Shown: positions 16,564 through 24,359 of the stretch, in pieces
Position numbering within the stretch: position 1 is the stretch's first letter
How the letters are laid out: every line of letters begins with the position of its first letter
NCBI RefSeq assembly: GCF_027920745.1
Contig: NZ_JAQIBB010000002.1
Span: forward strand, 1-56,649
Direction: 5' to 3'
Source of the DNA: Gallibacterium faecale
Lineage (GTDB): Bacteria; Pseudomonadota; Gammaproteobacteria; Enterobacterales; Pasteurellaceae
Length of the DNA stretch: 56,649 bases
Program-made: the position numbers and the translations under genes
Notes under the pieces: generated by a model
Seen by the model: only the letters and a program-made list of their open reading frames with translations
What the model was told of the DNA's origin: nothing
Database searches by the model: none

Positions 16564-18123
16564 TTACTCTACTTTTAATTGTCCCATCATTCCTAAATTC
16601 TCGTGTTCAAGAATATGACAATGGAACATTTTTAAGCCAGTGTGGAGTTGTTTAAAACGAATGACCACTTTTTCATAAGGACGCAAATTCACCACATCTT
16701 TTAAGGCTCGATAAGGAGCTGGTTTGGTTTTACCGTTCAACGTAGTTTGAATCACTTCAAATTGTGTGCCATGTAAATGGAACGGGTGATCCATATGGCT
16801 TTCATTAAAAATTTCCCATTGTTCCACTTGATCAACCTTACCAACAAAATCCACTCGATCCATAGCAAACGATTTGCCATTAATCAGGAATACCCCTTCC
16901 ATCATTGCGGGTACTGGGTTATCTGTGTTCATACTATGTTCTGTTGAATGTGCCATCATCAGCTTATGATGATCTTTTGAAGACATAGCTTCATGATTCA
17001 TCATCTGTTCACTAAACCTTACCTGACGAACTACTTTAGCCGGTTCTTGTGCTGGTAAAGTACGTAATTTCTCAGGCAATGTAACTGGTTCTGCCTTCAC
17101 TTCAATTTGTGCTAAGGTTAAATCAGTTGCAGGCTCTTGTACCATCATCTTATGCCGTTCATAGTACAAACTCTGTAATACTATCTCACCCTGTGTATCA
17201 CCAATCATCATCACTTCTACTCGTTCTGCCGGAGCTAAAAACAGTTCATCTTGTGGAGCTAATGCTTTCTCTAATAACCCGCCTTCTGTTCCAAGCACCA
17301 CCCATTGCACACCCGGCACTTTCAAGCGTAAGTAACGTGCACTGGTTGCGTTCCAAATACGGATTCGTTGTTGTTGTACTTTAATTTTCGGTTGATACTG
17401 ACCGTTAATCAGGACTATTTCACCCTCACGACCATTCATCCAATCCATCATACTGTTAGCAGGGATCTTGCCATCTTTCGTTAAACGCAGATCAGAAATC
17501 ACCCAATGTTGTTCATCAAGTTGAGATAACGGATCTTGTTTGGCTTTTACGACCAATGTCCCAGCCAATCCTTTATACACCTGTTCTGCCACATAACCAT
17601 GTGGGTGTGGGTGATACCAATAAGTACCCGCACTGCCTTCAGGAATAGTGAAACGATAGATTCTGCGACTATTTGGTGCAACGGGATCTTGTGGATTTCC
17701 ATCCGCCCCACTATGCACATCTAAACCATGCCAATGGATTGTAGTAGGTTGTGGTAAATGATTAACGAACTCTATTTCCACCTCGTCACCTTCAAATACC
17801 TCAATTTGAGGGCCGGGTAGTTGGCCGTTATATGCCCAAAACTCTGTTGGTTGATCACCCGCTAATTTTATCGTTGTTGGTTCAGCAACTAATTTTGCTT
17901 TAAAGACACCTGTTTGCTTCGATAAATTCTTTAATTTCGGTAATGTTGTAATTAATGGTTGCTGACTTGGTAGCTTATCTAATGGCATCAAAGGCACTTG
18001 AGTCTGCATTCCCATCATCGCATGATGATGTTCCATCTGTCCCATCGTATTCGCAAGTGAATAAAGAGAGGAGCTAATTAAACTTAAACCAATCCCATAA
18101 CGTAAAAAATCTCGGCGTTTCAT
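16564..18123 (-). CDS. Multicopper oxidase, CueO-like, Tat-exported
   Basis: 519 residues. The N-terminus KRRDFLRYGIGL is a twin-arginine signal, so the folded, copper-loaded enzyme should be exported to the periplasm. Copper ligand motifs are complete: TIHWHGLDVH near 135, YWYHPHPHG near 170, HPFHLHG near 446 and FHCHILEHENLGMM near 500. A Met/His-rich insertion near 375-400 (MMNHEAMSSKDHHKLMM) resembles the copper-sensing segment of CueO. Such enzymes oxidise toxic Cu(I) to Cu(II). It follows the DUF411 gene by 9 bp with RBS GGAGAGAGG and is presumably copper-induced from the promoter at 18634-18664. Confidence 0.9.
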   Translation of the reverse strand: MKRRDFLRYGIGLSLISSSLYSLANTMGQMEHHHAMMGMQTQVPLMPLDKLPSQQPLITTLPKLKNLSKQTGVFKAKLVAEPTTIKLAGDQPTEFWAYNGQLPGPQIEVFEGDEVEIEFVNHLPQPTTIHWHGLDVHSGADGNPQDPVAPNSRRIYRFTIPEGSAGTYWYHPHPHGYVAEQVYKGLAGTLVVKAKQDPLSQLDEQHWVISDLRLTKDGKIPANSMMDWMNGREGEIVLINGQYQPKIKVQQQRIRIWNATSARYLRLKVPGVQWVVLGTEGGLLEKALAPQDELFLAPAERVEVMMIGDTQGEIVLQSLYYERHKMMVQEPATDLTLAQIEVKAEPVTLPEKLRTLPAQEPAKVVRQVRFSEQMMNHEAMSSKDHHKLMMAHSTEHSMNTDNPVPAMMEGVFLINGKSFAMDRVDFVGKVDQVEQWEIFNESHMDHPFHLHGTQFEVIQTTLNGKTKPAPYRALKDVVNLRPYEKVVIRFKQLHTGLKMFHCHILEHENLGMMGQLKVE

Positions 18124-18132
18124 TCCTCTCTC

Positions 18133-18594
18133 CTATTCCTGATTATGCGAGCTAAATACTTCACTTTCGCCATTCTTTTTCAACAATAAGACATCGTATG
18201 CATCTTTACGTCCTTGATACGCCGGGCCATCCATTCCTGGTGATCCAACCGGCATTCCCGGTGCAGAAAGCCCAATCGCGTCAGGTTTTTCAGCTAATAA
18301 TCGTTTCACATCTTCTGCTGGCACGTGTCCTTCAATCACATAACCATCAACGACTGCAGTATGACAAGAAACATAATCATCTTTAATCCCAAATAATTGA
18401 TGTTGTTTAGCATTGCCAGTTTCATGAACTTTGACCTCAAAGCCATTATTTTTCATATAGCTAATCCATTCATTACAACAGCCACACGTCGGGCTTTTCC
18501 AAACTTCCATCGTAGCAGTTTGAGCTTGTGCTAACACTGCAAAAGCAAAGGCGCCAATTAAGATTAACTTGCTAAGCAAACGGGTGTTTTTCAT
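18133..18594 (-). CDS. DUF411 (CopG-type) periplasmic copper-binding protein
   Basis: 153 residues. Signal peptide of about 25 residues ending LAQA. The mature protein starts with a thioredoxin-like strand and a C37-G-C39-C40 cluster (KSPTCGCCNEW), with a second C77-H78 in YVSCHTAVV and Met-containing APGMPVGSPGMDG. This is the DUF411 family; characterised members (CopG) bind copper in the periplasm of copper-resistant bacteria. It is the first gene of a two-gene unit with the multicopper oxidase. RBS AAGGTAACC. A copper-buffering role is well supported by family and context, the exact chemistry is not. Confidence 0.88.
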   Translation of the reverse strand: MKNTRLLSKLILIGAFAFAVLAQAQTATMEVWKSPTCGCCNEWISYMKNNGFEVKVHETGNAKQHQLFGIKDDYVSCHTAVVDGYVIEGHVPAEDVKRLLAEKPDAIGLSAPGMPVGSPGMDGPAYQGRKDAYDVLLLKKNGESEVFSSHNQE

Positions 18595-18633
18595 GGTTAC
18601 CTTCCTAGTAAGAATAAAAACAGAATAGCTTCG

Positions 18634-18664
18634 ATGGTAAAGCTTTCCCTAAGGGAAAGGTCAA
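18634..18664 (-). promoter_or_regulatory. CueR/MerR-type copper-responsive promoter of the DUF411-oxidase operon
   Basis: On the minus strand: -35 TTGACC (18664-18659), a 19-bp spacer containing the palindrome CTTTCCCTTAGGGAAAG (18659-18643), and -10 TACCAT (18639-18634). A 19-bp spacer with a central palindrome is the hallmark of MerR-family promoters, and the sequence is very like the CueR-controlled copA promoter (ACCTTCC...GGAAGGT type). The expected RNA start is about 30 bp before the DUF411 ATG. No cueR gene is in the window. Confidence 0.75.
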
Positions 18665-18702
18665 CAGATCAACCGTGGATTTAGTTTAAATTGCTATAAA
18701 TT

Positions 18703-18745
18703 ATAATTTTTTACTATTTTTCTCATTTTCCCTTTTTCCGTATAA
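18703..18745 (+). promoter_or_regulatory. Promoter/activator block of sbp, shared with cysG
   Basis: ATAATTTTTTACTATTTTT (18703-18721), 16 further bases, then CCGTATAA (18738-18745). The same two parts at exactly the same spacing lie before cysG (19840-19882). TATAAC at 18741 can act as -10; there is no good -35, as expected for an activator-dependent promoter such as those of CysB. The block ends 52 bp before the sbp ATG. Confidence 0.6.
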
Positions 18746-18797
18746 CTTCACTTCAGTAAAAACAGAATGGTAATAACAGCCATCAATGGAGTGAAAT

Positions 18798-19793
18798 ATG
18801 CAAATTAAATCAATTATTTATAGTCTATTATTCAGTAGTATCACCTTATCATCAGCCTTTGCTAATCAAACCTTAATGTTAGCTGGGTACGATGTTATTC
18901 GTGATTACTATAAACGCTATCTTCCTGTTTTTTCTGAACAATATGCCAAACAATATCAGGTTACGCCGAATATCGCCCTATCGTTTGCTAGTGCGAGTAA
19001 ACAAGCGATTGCTGTACAAAACGGATTACCTGCGGATGTGGTTACGTTAAACCAACAAAATGATATTAACGGTTTAGTGAAAAAAGGCTTAGTGGCAGCC
19101 GACTGGCAACAACAATATCCCAATCAGGCAACCCCCTTTCATACTGTGATGGTATTCTTAGTACGTGAGGGAAATCCTAAAAATATTCGTGATTGGCAAG
19201 ATTTAATCCGCCCAGATGTAAAAGTGGTGTTTGCTAACCCAAAAACATCTGGAAATGGTCGTTATGCCTACTTATCTGCGCTCGGTTATGCGCAAAAACA
19301 GCTCAAAGATCCGCATCAAGTCAACCAATTTATTCAGAAATTCTTAAAAAATGTGCCTGTCTTTGATACTGGTGCAAGAGCTGCCAGTATTACCTTTAGC
19401 CAGCGCGCGATTGGCGATGTGCTGATTACCGCAGAGAATGAAGCCTCACTGTTAGCACAAGCTACGATCGGAAAAGAGAAGTTTACTTTAGTGTATCCAA
19501 GTATCAGTGCCAATGTTCCTGTCTTAGTGGCAGAAGTGAATAAAAATAGCCAACGCCACCACACTCAACAATTAGCACAACGTTTTATTCAATCTTTATG
19601 GCAAGAACCTGCACAACATATCGCAGCTCAGAGTGGTTTTCGTCCAAATGTGCCGACTGTTTTTGCCCAATATCAGGCGAATTTTCCAACAATCAGTACT
19701 TTCGATGTCAATCAGCAATTTGGTAACTGGCAACAGATCAATCAACGCTATTTTGCAGATGGTGGGCAGTTTGATCAGCTCTATCTGCATTAA
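18798..19793 (+). CDS. sbp: Periplasmic sulfate-binding protein
   Basis: 331 residues with a 22-residue signal peptide (cleavage after AFA). The sequence pattern matches sulfate/thiosulfate-binding proteins: LAGYDVIRDYY, the ligand region SFASASKQAIAVQNG, ADVVTLN, VFLVREGNPKNIRDWQDL, FANPKTSGNGRYAYL, GIGDVLIT-like IGDVLITAENEA and the C-terminal FDQLYLH. It delivers sulfate to CysTWA. It could also be the thiosulfate-preferring CysP type; the two are hard to separate by eye. It stands upstream of cysGHDNJI with its own promoter block. Confidence 0.88.
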   Translation: MQIKSIIYSLLFSSITLSSAFANQTLMLAGYDVIRDYYKRYLPVFSEQYAKQYQVTPNIALSFASASKQAIAVQNGLPADVVTLNQQNDINGLVKKGLVAADWQQQYPNQATPFHTVMVFLVREGNPKNIRDWQDLIRPDVKVVFANPKTSGNGRYAYLSALGYAQKQLKDPHQVNQFIQKFLKNVPVFDTGARAASITFSQRAIGDVLITAENEASLLAQATIGKEKFTLVYPSISANVPVLVAEVNKNSQRHHTQQLAQRFIQSLWQEPAQHIAAQSGFRPNVPTVFAQYQANFPTISTFDVNQQFGNWQQINQRYFADGGQFDQLYLH

Positions 19794-19839
19794 TACTCAA
19801 CGCCGAATCAGCGGTTTATATCATAAAAAGTTATAACAG

Positions 19840-19882
19840 ATAATTTTTTACTATTTTTAGCCATATTAATTTTGCCGTATAA
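19840..19882 (+). promoter_or_regulatory. Promoter/activator block of the cysGHDNJI operon
   Basis: ATAATTTTTTACTATTTTT (19840-19858), 16 bases, then CCGTATAA (19875-19882), a repeat of the block before sbp with identical spacing. TATAAA at 19878 may be the -10. It ends 33 bp before the cysG ATG. I propose a CysB-type site; cysB is not in the window. Confidence 0.6.
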
Positions 19883-19915
19883 AAAAATAAAAACGCATTG
19901 AGAGAGGGAGTGACA

Positions 19916-21334
19916 ATGCAATATCTACCCATTTTTATTGATTTAAAAGACAAAGAAGTTTTAGTCGTAGGTGGCGGGCATATTGCCAAACGCAAAATTG
20001 ACCTATTACGCCAAGCGCACGCAAAAATTCAAGTGGTAGCTGAACAACTTAGTTCACCATTACATACGCTATGGCAAACGGGGCAAATTAACTGGTTAAG
20101 CAAACAATTCTCTGCCGAACAATTAGCCACAGTGAGCTTAGTTGTTGTCGCAACTAATGATGCAGCATTAAATCAGCAGGTTTACCAATTAGCACAACAA
20201 CAAAATCGTTTAGTCAATACCGTAGATGATCAAGCACACTGTTCGTTTATTTTTCCGTCTATTATTGATCGCAGTCCAGTCCAAATCGCTATTTCTAGTG
20301 CGGGTACCGCACCTGTACTAACACGTCTATTACGTGAAAAGTTAGAAGCTTTATTACCACAACATCTCTCCACTATGGCAGAAATTGCAGGACGTTGGCG
20401 CGGTAAAGTCAAAGCCACCATCAGTCAATTAAAACAACGCCGTTATTTTTGGGAAACTCTGTTTAATCATAGCCAATTCCAACGCCTAACTCAGAATCAA
20501 CAGGTAGAACAAGCAGAACAATTTATTGCGGAGCAACTTCAACAACGCCCAGCACAATTAGGCGAGGTGATTTTAGTCGGTGCAGGTCCTGGTGATGCTG
20601 GATTATTAACATTAAAAGGGCTACAAGCGATTCAACAAGCGGATGTTGTGCTATATGACGCACTTATTTCACCACAGATTTTAGATTTAGTACGCCGGGA
20701 TGCAGATCGTGTTTTAGTTGGTAAACGTGCAGGCAAGCCAAGCATTAGTCAAACACAAATCAATAACTTATTAATCAGTTACGCGAAACAAGGAAAACGT
20801 GTTGTTCGTTTAAAAGGCGGAGATCCTTTTGTTTTTGGGCGTGGCGGTGAAGAACTACAAGCACTTAACCAAGCCAATATTCCTTTCAGTGTTGTTCCTG
20901 GTGTCACTGCTGCCGTTGGCGCAACCGCTTATGCAGGTATTCCATTGACCCATCGTGATTATGCACAAAGTGTTACTTTTATCACCGGTCATCGTCAAGC
21001 AGATGGCAATCCTTTAGCGTGGCGTAGTCTTGCTCAACCCCACACCACCTTAGTGGTTTATATGGGCACAATCAAAGCCAGCGAAATTCAAACTAACTTA
21101 TTGGCTTATGGTCGTCGTGCAGATACGCCTGTTGCGGTGATTAGTCAAGGAACCCTAGCTCAACAGAAAACGCAGATTGGCACATTAGACACGCTTACAC
21201 AATTAGCTGAACAAGCTGAAAAACCAGCCCTATTGGTCATCGGTGAGGTAGTGGCATTACAACAACAACTGCAATGGTTTGGACAGACAGCTATTTACAC
21301 TACCCCAATAACATTACAACAAAAAGTCGCTTAA
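19916..21334 (+). CDS. cysG: Siroheme synthase (trifunctional CysG)
   Basis: 472 residues. N-terminal part (1 to about 210) is the precorrin-2 dehydrogenase/sirohydrochlorin ferrochelatase (MQYLPIFIDLKDKEVLVVGGG, IAKRKIDLL, SSAGTAPVLTRLLREKLE). The C-terminal part is uroporphyrinogen-III methyltransferase (GAGPGDAGLLTLKG, VVRLKGGDPFVFGRGGEE, PLTHRDYAQSV). Together they make siroheme, the cofactor of CysI encoded in the same operon. I start at ATG 19916, behind GAGAGAGGGAG; a TTG at 19898 would add six residues. It heads cysGHDNJI. Confidence 0.95.
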   Translation: MQYLPIFIDLKDKEVLVVGGGHIAKRKIDLLRQAHAKIQVVAEQLSSPLHTLWQTGQINWLSKQFSAEQLATVSLVVVATNDAALNQQVYQLAQQQNRLVNTVDDQAHCSFIFPSIIDRSPVQIAISSAGTAPVLTRLLREKLEALLPQHLSTMAEIAGRWRGKVKATISQLKQRRYFWETLFNHSQFQRLTQNQQVEQAEQFIAEQLQQRPAQLGEVILVGAGPGDAGLLTLKGLQAIQQADVVLYDALISPQILDLVRRDADRVLVGKRAGKPSISQTQINNLLISYAKQGKRVVRLKGGDPFVFGRGGEELQALNQANIPFSVVPGVTAAVGATAYAGIPLTHRDYAQSVTFITGHRQADGNPLAWRSLAQPHTTLVVYMGTIKASEIQTNLLAYGRRADTPVAVISQGTLAQQKTQIGTLDTLTQLAEQAEKPALLVIGEVVALQQQLQWFGQTAIYTTPITLQQKVA

Positions 21335-21357
21335 TCGTTTTAACCAAGGACAAGGAA

Positions 21358-22095
21358 ATGAGTTTACAACGCCCAGCACTGTGGCAAATTCCGCAGCTTA
21401 CTCAAGCACAACAACCTGTGTTGCAACAAAAAATCGCGGTATTACAGCAACGCTTACAGCAAATTGCCGACCAACATCAACAGGTTAAATTTGCTCACAG
21501 CTTAGCCGTAGAAGATATGGTAATTATGGATGTCTTAAGCAAGCTCAATACAAATGTCACCATTTTTACCCTAGATACAGGTCGATTAAATCAGGAAACA
21601 CTGGATTTTCTACATTCATTACAACAAACCTATCCAGATTTACCAGTAGTTCGTTATCAACCTGATCAACAACAAATCACTGAATATATTCAGCAATATG
21701 GTGAGAATGGTTTCTATGACAGTGTTGCTTCTCGTAAACAGTGCTGTTATATCCGCAAAGTCGTACCGTTAAATCAAGCTTTACAAGATGCGGACGCTTG
21801 GCTAACTGGCCAACGTCAATCTCAATCTGTTACTCGTCAATCCCTTGAGTTCGCCGAGTGGGATCATACCCGGCAAATTGCTAAATACAATCCTATTTTC
21901 GATTGGTCAGAACAAGATGTCTGGGCATATGTTTTACAGTTTAACTTACCTTTTAATGCTCTTTATCAACAAGGATACCCAAGCATTGGTTGTGAACCTT
22001 GCACTCGTCCAGTGAAGCAAGGTGAAGAAATTCGTGCTGGTCGTTGGTGGTGGGAAAACCAAGCGAGCAAAGAGTGTGGTTTACATCAAGCGTAG
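21358..22095 (+). CDS. cysH: Assimilatory adenylylsulfate (APS) reductase, [4Fe-4S] type
   Basis: 245 residues from ATG 21358 (RBS AAGGA; the longer frame would start inside cysG). It reduces activated sulfate to sulfite with thioredoxin electrons. Catalytic cysteine C240 is in KECGLH near the C-terminus. Unlike E. coli PAPS reductase it also has C129-C130 (RKQCCYIRKV) and C212-x2-C215 (IGCEPCTRP), the ligands of the iron-sulfur cluster in APS reductases of Pseudomonas and plants. That implies APS, not PAPS, as substrate, which fits the lack of cysC in the operon. The substrate is inferred from these residues. Confidence 0.93.
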   Translation: MSLQRPALWQIPQLTQAQQPVLQQKIAVLQQRLQQIADQHQQVKFAHSLAVEDMVIMDVLSKLNTNVTIFTLDTGRLNQETLDFLHSLQQTYPDLPVVRYQPDQQQITEYIQQYGENGFYDSVASRKQCCYIRKVVPLNQALQDADAWLTGQRQSQSVTRQSLEFAEWDHTRQIAKYNPIFDWSEQDVWAYVLQFNLPFNALYQQGYPSIGCEPCTRPVKQGEEIRAGRWWWENQASKECGLHQA

Positions 22096-22103
22096 GAGTG
22101 AAT

Positions 22104-23030
22104 ATGCAACAACAAAATTTATTACAAAACAATCATTTAGATTGGTTAGAAGCTGAATCTATTTATATTATTCGTGAAGTGGTCGCAGAGTGCCGTAATC
22201 CAGCCTTGTTGTTCTCGGGCGGTAAGGATTCTGTGGTGTTATTAGCATTAGCTCGGAAAGCGTTCCAATTAGAAGGACGAAATTCACCATTACCATTTCC
22301 TCTCGTACATATTGATACAGGGCATAACTACCCGGAAGTCATTGATTTTCGTGATCAACAAGTCGAAAAGTTAAATGCCCGTTTAGTAGTGGGTTCTGTT
22401 GAAGAGTCAATCGCCAAAGGTACTGTGGTGTTACGTAAAGAAACAGATTCCCGCAATGCAGCACAAGCCGTTACCTTATTAGAAACCATTGAAAAACATG
22501 GATTTGATGCCTTAATGGGTGGTGCAAGACGTGACGAAGAAAAAGCGCGTGCTAAAGAACGGATTTTCTCATTCCGCGATGAATTCGGTCAGTGGGATCC
22601 AAAAGCGCAACGTCCTGAACTTTGGTCACTTTACAATGCAAAAATGCATCAAGGGGAGAATATGCGAGTATTCCCAATTTCAAACTGGACAGAATTAGAT
22701 ATTTGGCAATATATCGCCCGTGAAAACCTTGAATTACCAAGTATTTATTATGCTCATCAACGTGAAATCGTTCGCCGTAAAGGTTTATTAGTCCCTGTTA
22801 CCTATCTAACACCAAAAGCAGCTAATGAAGAGAGCGAAGTGTTATCAGTACGTTTCCGCACAGTCGGTGATATTAGCTGTACCTGCCCAGTAGCAAGTAC
22901 AGCAGCTACTCCGCAAGCCATCATTGCTGAAACCGCTGTCGTTGATATTTCAGAACGCAGTGCTACTCGCTTAGATGATCAGGTAAGCGAAGCCGCAATG
23001 GAACAACGTAAAAAACAAGGTTACTTCTAA
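22104..23030 (+). CDS. cysD: Sulfate adenylyltransferase subunit 2
   Basis: 308 residues from ATG 22104, 8 bp after cysH with RBS AGGAG; an earlier in-frame ATG lies inside cysH. It is the ATP-pyrophosphatase subunit that joins sulfate to AMP, forming APS, driven by GTP hydrolysis in CysN. The PP-loop FSGGKDSVVLL is near residue 37, followed by LVHIDTGHNYPEV and GGARRDEEKARAKERIFS. The C-terminus RFRTVGDISCTCPVAS is typical. Spacing to cysN is 27 bp. Confidence 0.96.
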   Translation: MQQQNLLQNNHLDWLEAESIYIIREVVAECRNPALLFSGGKDSVVLLALARKAFQLEGRNSPLPFPLVHIDTGHNYPEVIDFRDQQVEKLNARLVVGSVEESIAKGTVVLRKETDSRNAAQAVTLLETIEKHGFDALMGGARRDEEKARAKERIFSFRDEFGQWDPKAQRPELWSLYNAKMHQGENMRVFPISNWTELDIWQYIARENLELPSIYYAHQREIVRRKGLLVPVTYLTPKAANEESEVLSVRFRTVGDISCTCPVASTAATPQAIIAETAVVDISERSATRLDDQVSEAAMEQRKKQGYF

Positions 23031-23057
23031 TTAATAACAATAAAAAAGGAATGTGAG

Positions 23058-24347
23058 ATGAATATTAATCAAAATGCCCCTTTACGCTTTATTACTGCTG
23101 GTAGTGTTGATGATGGGAAAAGTACCTTAATCGGTCGTTTATTATATGACAGCAAAGCCTTATTAAGTGATCAATTACAACATCTAAATCGTGCGAAAAA
23201 TAGTGCGACCGGCATTGATTTTTCAATTTTAACTGATGGCTTAGCCGCAGAACGTGAACAAGGTATTACTATTGATGTCGCCTATCGTTATTTCTCTACG
23301 GCAAAACGTAAATTTATTATTGCCGATACACCGGGACATGAACAATATACGCGTAATATGGTGACTGGTGCGTCAACCGCAGACGCGGCAGTGGTCTTAG
23401 TTGATGCAAGCCAATTAGATTTTAGCCAACAACCCTTACAGTTGTTACCACAAACCAAACGCCATTCTGCAATTTTACAGCAACTCGCTTGTCCACAAAT
23501 TATTGTTGCGGTAAACAAAATGGACTTACTCAATTTTGACCAAGCAAAATTTGAGGCTATTTGTGCTGCATATCGTGATCTAGCTGCTCAACTGGGCTTA
23601 ACGTCAGTACAATTTGTGCCCATTTCAGCATTAAACGGCGATAATATTGTTTACTTAAGCGAGAATATGCCATGGTATCAAGGCGAGCCACTACTCAGCT
23701 TATTAGAGTCATTACCGAATCAAAAACATATTTCATTAGAAAAAGCACAGTTCCATTTTCCAGTACAACTGGTATTACGCTTAGATAGCGACAAACAAGA
23801 CGATTTCCGCGGTTATCAAGGCAGAATTGAAGCTGGTAGTATTGCCGTTGGCGATCAAATTCGCATTGAGCCAGCTGGTTACACCTCAACTGTCCGTGAA
23901 ATTTATGCTGTATCCGGTAAAGTGCAGCAAGCGAATGCCGGCGAACAAGTGACACTTTGCTTAACAGATGATATTGATATTTCCCGTGGCGATACCTTTG
24001 TTGCTGTCGATAATCCAATTCAATCACAACAGCAACTCACTGCAACCCTCTGTTGGTTTGATCAACGTCCATTAAATACAGCACGTAAATATCTACTAAA
24101 ACATACAACTCAAAATGTGTTTGCTCGGATTAAACATATCGATCATTTACTTGATGTAAAAACCTTAAGTAAACAACAAGCGGCAGAAACATTCCAATTA
24201 AACGATCTTGGGCAGGTACAAATTAGTTTACAAAAACCAATTTGTGCCACCACTTACCAACAAAATATTGGTACTGGTGCATTTATTTTGATTGATGAAG
24301 CAACTTATCACACTGTTGCTGCTGGTATGATTTTATCTGCGGCATAA
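23058..24347 (+). CDS. cysN: Sulfate adenylyltransferase subunit 1 (GTPase)
   Basis: 429 residues. EF-Tu-like GTPase with G1 GSVDDGKSTLIGRLL, G3 DTPGHEQYTRNM and G4 NKMD, followed by two beta-barrel domains. It couples GTP hydrolysis to APS synthesis by CysD. It is somewhat shorter than E. coli CysN (475) and has no C-terminal APS-kinase fusion as in NodQ or CysNC, which agrees with an APS-reducing pathway. RBS AAAGGA. cysJ follows after 12 bp. Confidence 0.95.
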   Translation: MNINQNAPLRFITAGSVDDGKSTLIGRLLYDSKALLSDQLQHLNRAKNSATGIDFSILTDGLAAEREQGITIDVAYRYFSTAKRKFIIADTPGHEQYTRNMVTGASTADAAVVLVDASQLDFSQQPLQLLPQTKRHSAILQQLACPQIIVAVNKMDLLNFDQAKFEAICAAYRDLAAQLGLTSVQFVPISALNGDNIVYLSENMPWYQGEPLLSLLESLPNQKHISLEKAQFHFPVQLVLRLDSDKQDDFRGYQGRIEAGSIAVGDQIRIEPAGYTSTVREIYAVSGKVQQANAGEQVTLCLTDDIDISRGDTFVAVDNPIQSQQQLTATLCWFDQRPLNTARKYLLKHTTQNVFARIKHIDHLLDVKTLSKQQAAETFQLNDLGQVQISLQKPICATTYQQNIGTGAFILIDEATYHTVAAGMILSAA

Positions 24348-24359
24348 GGAGAAAGTAGG

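Noticed and set aside
23695..24027. A 110-codon open frame antisense to cysN
   Set aside because: It lies wholly within cysN, has no ribosome site or recognisable domain, and the sense frame is clearly coding.
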